A stretch of 64,000 nt of DNA from Bacteroidales bacterium (GTDB taxonomy: Bacteria; Bacteroidota; Bacteroidia; Bacteroidales; JAIOZK01): positions 46,130 to 110,129 of the forward strand of contig JAIOZK010000013.1 of assembly GCA_021740625.1 (NCBI GenBank), written 5' to 3'. How positions within the stretch are numbered: position 1 is the stretch's first letter; each line of letters begins with the position of its first letter. Positions 18,508 through 26,110 of the stretch are shown here, piece by piece. The notes beneath the pieces were generated by a model. The model worked only from the letters and a program-made list of their open reading frames with translations. It had not been told where the DNA came from and ran no database searches. The position numbers were made by a program, and so were the translations under genes.

Positions 18508-21192
18508 TTGTCAGCTAATTTATCAACAAAGGCCAGGTTAAAAACTTACTGCTTTATTGCTGTAATGCTGTTTGTGATCAATCTGAGGGCACAGGACACC
18601 CTGATCAAAAACGTTCCCGATACACTTTTAGTACAGCAGGATAGCACACTTGCCGATAGCCTTTTGCCGGCCGACAGCCTGATGGCTGCGGATACCCTGC
18701 AAAATGACACAATAGACCTGAAAAAGCGCAGCAGCAATGCCATTGATGCCCGCGTCGATTATTCGGCCAAAGACTCCATCCGTTTCGATGTAAAAACAGG
18801 CAAGGTTTTCCTGTACAATGAATCCGACATCAGTTATGAAGACATCAATTTGAAATCCGCTTATGTGGAAATCGACTTTGACAAAAGCCTTGCATATGCA
18901 GAAGGCATGGAAGATTCGACAGGCAAGGTCTTTGGAGCACCCGTCTTTTCGGAGGGCGACCAGGAATACAAGTCGAAATCGATGAAATACAACTATAAAA
19001 CAAAAAAAGGATATATTCTGAAGGTGTTTACCGAAGACGGAGACGGATACCTGCATGGAGAAGTAATCAAAAAGATGGACGATAATACCATCAATATCAG
19101 GAATGGATCTTATACTACCTGCAACCTGGAAGAACATCCTCACTTTGAGTTTCGCTTTTACAAATCCAAAGTAATCCCCGGTGAAAAGATTGTCACGGGC
19201 CCGGCATATCTGACCATTGAGGAAGTCCCTACGCCCCTGTTCATCCCTTTCGGATTGTTTCCCAATCAAACAGGGCAGCAATCGGGTATCGTAATCCCAA
19301 CATACGGTGAATCTGCTAACAGGGGTTTTTATTTTGAAAACGGTGGGTATTACTGGGCTGTTAATGATTACCTGGATCTGAAGTTGGTGGGAGACATTTA
19401 TACAAGGGGTAGCTGGGCCATCAACCCCCAGGCCAGGTATAGGAAGCGTTACAAATATTCAGGAAATATCAGACTGGGCTATGGTGTGAACAAAATTGGG
19501 AATGAAGGTTCGGCCGATTATAAAGAAGAAAAAGATTTTGAGGTACGCTGGACGCACAGCCAGGATCCCAAGGCCAGACCGAACAGCAGGTTCTCGGCCA
19601 ATGTGAATATTGTCAGCCGGCAATACAACCGGTACAATCCAACCAGTGAGCAGGATTTCCTGTCGAATTCTTTTCAGTCCAGCATCAACTACGAAACAAA
19701 CTTTAACAACAAATACTTTTTGAATGTTAACGCCGCCCACCAGCAAAGCACCCAAAACAAGACGGTCAGCATGAAACTTCCTGAAATCAGTTTCAATGTG
19801 AACCGCTTTTATCCTTTCAGGAAGAAAGGCAAAGTGGGTGCCGATAAATGGTATGAGAATATCAGTGTGAACTATACCATGAATGCGGTAAACCAGATCG
19901 ACACCTACGATTCACTGCTGTTTAAACCTGGCTTTGAAAAAGATATGCGCAACGGGATCAAGCATTCGGTGCCCATCAGCAGCACCATCAAAGTTCTGAA
20001 ATACCTCAACCTGACCAACTCTGTTAATATTACCGACAGGATGTATTTCCAGACCATCCGGAAGAATTACACCAACGACAGCACTTATGATAACAATATA
20101 AGAACGGATACCATTTCCGGGTTCAGGAATGCCATCGATTTCAGTTTCAACTCTTCAGTTACAACGAAATTATACGGGATGGTTGCATTTAAAAAAGGTC
20201 CCATACGGGCCATCCGGCATGTTTTAACACCCACAGTTGGTTTTTCATACACCCCTGACTTTGCAGCAGAACAATGGGGATATTACGAATACTATTACAA
20301 TGATGCCAGCATGGACGACAGCACCCGTTATTCCATTTTCGAAGATGGGGTTTACGGTGGCCCGCCCGCCGACAGATCAGGAAGACTCAATTTTAGTCTG
20401 AGCAACAACCTGGAGATCAAAGTGCCCTCAAAGAAAGATACGGTGGAGGGATTGAAAAAAATTGTATTGGTGGATAATTTTTCCATCACGGCAAGTTATG
20501 ACCTTGCCAAAGATTCGCTGAACTGGTCGGAAGTGAGGATGAGCGGCCGTACCAGGCTCTGGAAAGGGATGAACCTGACCTATTCAAGTGCATGGGATCC
20601 TTATGTGGCTGATTCCAATGGAAACAGGGTCAACAAATTCGAGTGGACAGAAAACCGCCGACTGCTCCGGCTGAAAAACACCACCTGGAATGTTGGCATG
20701 ACCTTTAACCTGAATTCCGAAACTTTTGGCGGAGATGATGGCAAACAAAAAGAGAAAGAAGAACCGGAGCGACCCCCAGGCGTGCCCGAATCTGAATTTG
20801 ACGAATACATGGAAGGGCAGGAAGATTACCTGGACTGGGCCATACCCTGGAGTTTGAACCTGAGTTACAACATGCGTTTTACCAATACATACGAGATTAA
20901 AGATGGGGTGAGAACCAAAAAGGAAAAGCTTGTTCAAACACTGAGCTTCAATGGCGATGTGAGCATCACACCCAAGTGGAAGATCGGTTTTCGATCGGGT
21001 TATGATTTTGAACAGGGAAAACTTTCCTATACTTCCATCAATATCTACCGCGACCTCCATTGCTGGGAAATGCGTTTCAACTGGATTCCCATGGGCGTGC
21101 GCAAGAGCTGGAACTTTACGCTGAATGTCAAGTCTTCAATGTTGCAGGATTTGAAACTAACCAAGAAGAAGGATTTCAGGGATTCCTTTTAG
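18508..21192 (+). CDS. lptD: LPS-assembly protein LptD-like outer membrane protein
   Basis: 894 aa; VRIDFDVKTGKVFLYN OstA-like N-terminus, IEEVPTPLFIPFGLFPNQTGQQSGIVIPTYGES, long beta-barrel; TTG start uncertain. Confidence 0.8.
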   Translation: MSANLSTKARLKTYCFIAVMLFVINLRAQDTLIKNVPDTLLVQQDSTLADSLLPADSLMAADTLQNDTIDLKKRSSNAIDARVDYSAKDSIRFDVKTGKVFLYNESDISYEDINLKSAYVEIDFDKSLAYAEGMEDSTGKVFGAPVFSEGDQEYKSKSMKYNYKTKKGYILKVFTEDGDGYLHGEVIKKMDDNTINIRNGSYTTCNLEEHPHFEFRFYKSKVIPGEKIVTGPAYLTIEEVPTPLFIPFGLFPNQTGQQSGIVIPTYGESANRGFYFENGGYYWAVNDYLDLKLVGDIYTRGSWAINPQARYRKRYKYSGNIRLGYGVNKIGNEGSADYKEEKDFEVRWTHSQDPKARPNSRFSANVNIVSRQYNRYNPTSEQDFLSNSFQSSINYETNFNNKYFLNVNAAHQQSTQNKTVSMKLPEISFNVNRFYPFRKKGKVGADKWYENISVNYTMNAVNQIDTYDSLLFKPGFEKDMRNGIKHSVPISSTIKVLKYLNLTNSVNITDRMYFQTIRKNYTNDSTYDNNIRTDTISGFRNAIDFSFNSSVTTKLYGMVAFKKGPIRAIRHVLTPTVGFSYTPDFAAEQWGYYEYYYNDASMDDSTRYSIFEDGVYGGPPADRSGRLNFSLSNNLEIKVPSKKDTVEGLKKIVLVDNFSITASYDLAKDSLNWSEVRMSGRTRLWKGMNLTYSSAWDPYVADSNGNRVNKFEWTENRRLLRLKNTTWNVGMTFNLNSETFGGDDGKQKEKEEPERPPGVPESEFDEYMEGQEDYLDWAIPWSLNLSYNMRFTNTYEIKDGVRTKKEKLVQTLSFNGDVSITPKWKIGFRSGYDFEQGKLSYTSINIYRDLHCWEMRFNWIPMGVRKSWNFTLNVKSSMLQDLKLTKKKDFRDSF

Positions 21193-21330
21193 GGTTACAG
21201 ATTACAGATTCCAAATTACAAATTTCAGGGTTCCGGATTTCAAGTTGTACTTTCCTCAATGGAATGCAAGCTGGAGAACTTTGCAAGAAAATTTTGCGAA
21301 CTTTGCGGTTAAGCAAAAAAATATACGATT

Positions 21331-21711
21331 ATGAAAAAGATCATCTACACCGAAAAAGCCCCTCAGGCCGTAGGTCCTTACAGCCAGGCGGTGGAAGCAA
21401 ATGGAATGTTATTCATCTCGGGTCAGATCCCGTTGGATCCCAAAACCGGCAAACTGGTTGAAGGCGGAATAAAAGAGCAAACAGAGCAGGTGATGCTGAA
21501 CATAGGTGCCATCCTGGAAGCAGCAGGTTATGCATATGAAGATGTGATCAAATCAACATGCCTGCTTTCGGATATGGATAATTTCAAGTCCATGAACGAG
21601 GTATATGCAAAATACTACCCGGACAATCCACCGGCCAGGGCAGCTTTTGCTGTTAAAACTTTACCATTGAATGTGATGGTGGAGATTGAGACGATTGCGG
21701 TGAAGCAGTAG
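21331..21711 (+). CDS. ridA: RidA family enamine/imine deaminase
   Basis: KAPQAVGPYSQAVEANGMLFISGQIPLDPKTGKLV, NPPARAAFAVKTLPLNVMVEIETIAV. Confidence 0.95.
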   Translation: MKKIIYTEKAPQAVGPYSQAVEANGMLFISGQIPLDPKTGKLVEGGIKEQTEQVMLNIGAILEAAGYAYEDVIKSTCLLSDMDNFKSMNEVYAKYYPDNPPARAAFAVKTLPLNVMVEIETIAVKQ

Positions 21712-21748
21712 GCGAGTTTGGCGAATTAAGCGACATTAGCGATAAACC

Positions 21749-21819
21749 AGGGTCTAAGACCCACCGAGCAAAACATTCCTTAAACACAAAGGACCCTTTT
21801 TTGGTGGGTGTTAGACCCT
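21749..21819. repeat. 17-bp inverted repeat between convergent ridA and GNAT genes
   Basis: AGGGTCTAAGACCCACC (21749-21765) versus GGTGGGTGTTAGACCCT (21803-21819); one mismatch. Confidence 0.7.
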
Positions 21820-22681
21820 AGCCCAATTCAAATGTTGTTACACCAAAGATCTTATTCAACTCCACATCGGGCGGGTTGCCGTAATACATGCGGGCGCACT
21901 CGAAAGAATATGCGGTCTTATATTTTTTAGCCAACGCCACAGCTTCCGGATTTTTCATTGGAATGTCCAGGTAAACCTTTTCTCCCGGAAAGGCATTTAA
22001 ACAGGCTTTGTACAATTCCTCCGCAGTCTGTGCATTATCAGCAAACAAGGGCCCGATTTTATAGCCAATACCGGCTTTTCGCATAACAGCATAGCCCTCC
22101 AAAGTATTATCCTTGACATACTTGAAAGTTTTGGCTTCAGGCATGTTGAGCCAGGGTTTGAGGAATTGTGGCCGGTAATAGCCAAATCCCTGTTTATCGT
22201 AAAGAACAATACTTTCAAAATCCTGCTCCACAATGGGCGATACATGAGGATCTATATCAAAAGTCTCTCCCATTCTTTCATGCCTTTCATCTCGGAAGGC
22301 CAGCTCAAATCCACCTTTTCTGTAAAAAGGCTGCATATCCACTACGCCATCCATTCCGATGGGAGCGCCGGGCTTTAGCCTGGAGATCAACTTATCTCTT
22401 CTGAGATACCAGAGCTCCCGGCCGATCCCCCGGGAACGGTATTCTGGTTTCATGATAAAAAAGCCCATGAAACCGAAATCTCCATCATAGGAAACAATGG
22501 AGCCTCCGCCGATCATTTCATCTTCCAGAAAGAAGCCATAATAACCCTCGGGGTCCGTGACCCAGAAAACCTCCGCATCATTAGGGCCCGGATTCCAGCC
22601 TTCTTTTTCGGCCCATTTTACAAGGGTTTGCAGCCCGTGGTAGTCGAGTTGGATGAATTTGAGTTTATCTATATTGATCAT
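21818..22681 (-). CDS. GNAT family N-acetyltransferase (two-domain)
   Basis: GFMGFFIMKPEYRSRGIGRELWYLRRDKLI acetyl-CoA binding motif; start chosen at MINIDKLKF. Confidence 0.85.
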   Translation of the reverse strand: MINIDKLKFIQLDYHGLQTLVKWAEKEGWNPGPNDAEVFWVTDPEGYYGFFLEDEMIGGGSIVSYDGDFGFMGFFIMKPEYRSRGIGRELWYLRRDKLISRLKPGAPIGMDGVVDMQPFYRKGGFELAFRDERHERMGETFDIDPHVSPIVEQDFESIVLYDKQGFGYYRPQFLKPWLNMPEAKTFKYVKDNTLEGYAVMRKAGIGYKIGPLFADNAQTAEELYKACLNAFPGEKVYLDIPMKNPEAVALAKKYKTAYSFECARMYYGNPPDVELNKIFGVTTFELG

Positions 22682-22890
22682 AGTATCATTCTTGAAGTTA
22701 TGCAAATTTAGCAATTTGCCGCGGGAGACCAGAAAACACAATCCTGCTTGAAATAAAGCCAGTACGCTTTTAGTTTGCAATGACCGGGGCCAGGGCAAGA
22801 TCGGGTTCCGCAGATACTATTCCTGATTTCCCTGTCCGGTTTCCGCTAATGACTTCCTTGCAGGTGATCAGGAAACCCTAAAGATATGCA

Positions 22891-24051
22891 TTACTGCAAA
22901 ACAACCTTTTCCGTATGCATGCTCCGGGCTGTTTGAATTGTGAGTAAATAAACCCCCACAGCCAGATGAGAGAGATCGATTTCCTTTGTTCCCTCCCCAG
23001 ACACTCTTAGCCTGTATGCCTCTGCTCCAAAAGTATTGTAAACAATGATCAAACTGTTCGGCTTTGCTCCTTTAATTCGAATAATGCCCTGTGAAGGATT
23101 GGGGAAAACGGTAAAAACTTTCTCAGTTTTTCCGGGCTCATTTATCCCAGTCGCAAAAGAGTAGTAGGAATAGGGCACATTAGTAAAAGGTTCAAAGTCA
23201 AGCTTTCCAAGCTCAAAGTCATCATAAAAATCATAAATCGAACCGGATATTATAACAGGATCAGTGCTTCCCCACCAGTTAAAAGTTGCATCCTTGTCCA
23301 AAACATCAAAAAGTTTGAAATTCCATTCATTGTCATAAATACAATTGTAGTGAAACTCAATATAATCCTGGTTGGAATATTCATCAAGCCATATTCCGGT
23401 ACCGTTCCCACTGATCTCGTTCTGCTTCACATCAGCCCACAGATTAAAACAATACAGTCCGTTTTCACCATTGTTCAGGATGGTATTATAAGTTAATGAT
23501 TGAACATTGATCGGGTATGCCTTCAAATAAATTCCATGTATGGAATTATATCTGATCAGGCAATCCGTAATTACCGGATAACCTTCATTCCAACGGCAGT
23601 AAATCCCGCTCTGATTGTTTTCTATCAAACAATTGGAAATATCCGGGGATGACCCATCTACTTCAATGGCATGCTCCGCAAATGAAAGATGACAATAGCT
23701 GAGGGTGTTTGGATTTCCGAGACTTTTGATCCTGAATTTTATTCCAATCCAGTCTCCCGCCTGTGGATCGGGTCTGTTGGAAGTAAAAAAGATTGAATCT
23801 GTTGCATTGCCTTCTGCCTTCAGTGTTCCGTCAATAAAAAAACAATATGTACTATCAAATCTGATAATGACTCCTGGCTCGATATGAAGCACAATTCCCT
23901 CATCAACAGCTGTATTTCCTGTAACAACATATGGGTTTCCAGCGGCCGACCATGTTGTATCTTTGTCAATCAACCCACTGATATAGGTTTGAGCGAGAGA
24001 CAAATTTACAATGAGGATAAAAACTGCCAGGCTGAAGATTCTTTTTTTCAT
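22891..24051 (-). CDS. Secreted right-handed beta-helix protein with T9SS C-terminal sorting domain
   Basis: Signal peptide; NCLIENNQSGIYCRWNEGYPVITDCLIRYNSIHGIYL repeats; C-terminal VFPNPSQGIIRIKG...LSHLAVGVYLLTIQTARSMHTEKVVLQ. Confidence 0.8.
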   Translation of the reverse strand: MKKRIFSLAVFILIVNLSLAQTYISGLIDKDTTWSAAGNPYVVTGNTAVDEGIVLHIEPGVIIRFDSTYCFFIDGTLKAEGNATDSIFFTSNRPDPQAGDWIGIKFRIKSLGNPNTLSYCHLSFAEHAIEVDGSSPDISNCLIENNQSGIYCRWNEGYPVITDCLIRYNSIHGIYLKAYPINVQSLTYNTILNNGENGLYCFNLWADVKQNEISGNGTGIWLDEYSNQDYIEFHYNCIYDNEWNFKLFDVLDKDATFNWWGSTDPVIISGSIYDFYDDFELGKLDFEPFTNVPYSYYSFATGINEPGKTEKVFTVFPNPSQGIIRIKGAKPNSLIIVYNTFGAEAYRLRVSGEGTKEIDLSHLAVGVYLLTIQTARSMHTEKVVLQ

Positions 24052-24057
24052 TGTTGT

Positions 24058-24177
24058 TTAGCATTTGTTCAGGATGATCAATTTGTTCAACCCATCGATT
24101 TTAACAGGTATCCTGCTCAAATAAAGACCAGCTTTTAAGCTTGCATCATTACTCATGCGGGCAAAATCCGAATCACA
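24058..24177 (-). pseudogene. Orphan fragment resembling a T9SS C-terminal sorting tail
   Basis: Minus-strand translation CDSDFARMSNDASLKAGLYLSRIPVKIDGLNKLIILNKC*; preceded by an in-frame stop and lacking an upstream body. Confidence 0.5.
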
Positions 24178-24343
24178 TTAAATCATCATGGTTTTCAAAT
24201 GTATAAATAAAAAAGCTGTGTTTTCTTTCTTTTGAAAGTTTTAAAAAACATCTGGCTGAATTAGCAAGACAAAACCTCTTTTCTGACTGTACATATCTGG
24301 GTTACTGCTTCGGCTCACCAAATCAGCATATCAATAACAGTTT

Positions 24344-25154
24344 TTATTCTGACAAATGATGCAGTTGCCTGCTCAGTCTTTGGTATTCTTCATTGTTTTC
24401 AAAATCCGGTTTCTCCCCGCTATAAAGTACATTTTTCAGACCCCAGTCAATGCTTCTGAGCAGGTCCTGGAATCTTATTGCATTTTTGTAAGCGGACAGG
24501 ACCTCCAGGTAGTTCTCCTCATCGCATATATAGACTTCTGCTATTGAAAAGGAGGGCAACTCGTTGGCTGTGCCTATGACCGAAAATGTTGTTTCTATGA
24601 ACTCCTTAAGTAGATCGACATCCTTGTTCTTGCAGTAAAAACCCGGAAAATAATTGAGTAGGGTTCATATTTTTGAAACCTTCAAATCGATGCAGGTATT
24701 CCAGCCCCTCCTTACCCCCTTGCCAGGCTCTTACAGCCCACCATTGCGAACCATCCTGTCTGCAATAAAAAATCTCATCATTTTGGATTTGCCCTATGAT
24801 TTCATGCTCCTCACTTCTGCCGGAGCGAACATTGGTAAAACCATCAGGGTCTTTTATCACAGCGGGTTTGAAGGCTGCTTGAAGTGCTTCAGAAGATCGG
24901 TCTGTATTGGGTGGAACCAGTTTCCGGTAAACCAGTGTATCCCTGAAGCTGTTGCATCTGGTCTTTATTTCATTCATCATAATGGCCTTGCTTTCGGCGT
25001 CAAGGTTCAAATTCAGGTTGTCGAAAAGCTGCATGTTCTGGTCGATTGATTTAACCTGGTTGCCGATGTAATTAACTTTTGAGATAATCTCCTGGCCGGC
25101 TAAAACTTTAAAGCCCAGCAAAAATAAGACTGTAATAGCTATTGTTTTTTTCAT
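24344..25154 (-). pseudogene. Secreted hypothetical protein split by a one-base frameshift
   Basis: ORF 24606-25154 ends ...MNPTQLFSGFLLQEQGCRST*; removing one T from GGGTTTTTACTG gives FSGFYCKNKDVDLLKEFIETTFSVIGTANELPSFSIAEVYICDE..., which joins ORF 24344-24559. Confidence 0.75.
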
Positions 25155-25192
25155 GGCAAGAATGCTTGGCTGTATTCAGAAATATTTCATTT

Positions 25193-25699
25193 TCAAAATT
25201 TCACTTTATCCCTCTTACAATAAAACCTGGGTTGACAATAATCGATTACCGTGCCGCCCAGGTAAACTTCTCCTTTTTTCATCCTTCGAATTGTTTTCCT
25301 GCCGGGATTCCCGTATACAATGGGAATCACCTGGTCGGTTTGTAAACAAACAGGACAATTACCTCCTCCCAGGTAATCATATTCGCAGGCTTCCAGGTTG
25401 AGCCTGATAAAAACCGTGGAATCCTCAAAGATTCTGATATGGACAATTCTCGGTTTTCCGTATCCTAGTGCATCGTTCTTCAGCACTTCATCTCCGGCTG
25501 GGATATCTTCCAGTTTGAAATTCCCTGCGGAATCTGTAATCATTCGGAGATCCGATTTCAACAAATGAATGTGCGCATATTGTACCCCCTCACTGCGGGT
25601 GTTGTCAAATACAATTCCTTCAAGGCTCCCGCTTCCCTGGCTTAAAGCAATTTGAAGAAATGAAAACACAATGATACTTGTGATCTGGATTTTTTTCAT
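25193..25699 (-). CDS. Secreted carboxypeptidase-regulatory-like beta-sandwich with Cys-rich C-terminal module
   Basis: Signal peptide; GSLEGIVFDNTRSEGVQYAHIHLLKSDLRMITDSAGNFKLEDIPAG; C-terminal CPVCLQTDQVIPIVYGNP...GEVYLGGTVIDYCQPRFYCKRDK. Confidence 0.65.
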   Translation of the reverse strand: MKKIQITSIIVFSFLQIALSQGSGSLEGIVFDNTRSEGVQYAHIHLLKSDLRMITDSAGNFKLEDIPAGDEVLKNDALGYGKPRIVHIRIFEDSTVFIRLNLEACEYDYLGGGNCPVCLQTDQVIPIVYGNPGRKTIRRMKKGEVYLGGTVIDYCQPRFYCKRDKVKF

Positions 25700-25880
25700 A
25701 ATGAGGATTTGTTTTTCATTTTGACAAATAAATGTAAGGAATTAAATTCATATTGCTGCTGCATTTCTCCAATATTCTTTATGTTTCGACTTTTCAGCCA
25801 TTTGTTTCCTTCCGGTCAAATATCCTCCTTTCAAAACCATACTCCAAATTGAAAAATGGCACATTAGAATAATAGGGCAA

Positions 25881-26060
25881 TCCAACAATTGAACAATTGA
25901 ACAATCGAACAATCGAACCATTAAATCAATTGCCCGATTAAACGATTGTACGATGTAACGATATAACGATTTAAGCGATAGACCTTAAAAGTATAGCACA
26001 CACCAACCTGTAACCTGCAACCTGTAACCTGTAACCTGCAACCTGCAGCAACCTGCAACA
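25881..26060. repeat. Degenerate short-period word arrays
   Basis: ccaacaattgaacaattgaacaatcgaacaatcgaacc; acgattgtacgatgtaacgatataacgatttaagcgat; aacctgtaacctgcaacctgtaacctgtaacctgcaacctgcagcaacctgcaac. Confidence 0.85.
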
Positions 26061-26110
26061 TTTCCCGAAAATCCCTACCTTTGATCTCCCAAAACAAAAA
26101 GCATAAAACA

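Noticed and set aside
20601-20810. Low-complexity minus-strand ORF (SGSSFSFCLPSSPPKV)
   Set aside because: Antisense to the lptD acidic loop; codon-composition artefact.
25881-26060. Possible CRISPR array from the repeated short words
   Set aside because: Units are ~7-10 nt, contiguous and degenerate; no 23-45 nt repeats with unique spacers and no cas genes.
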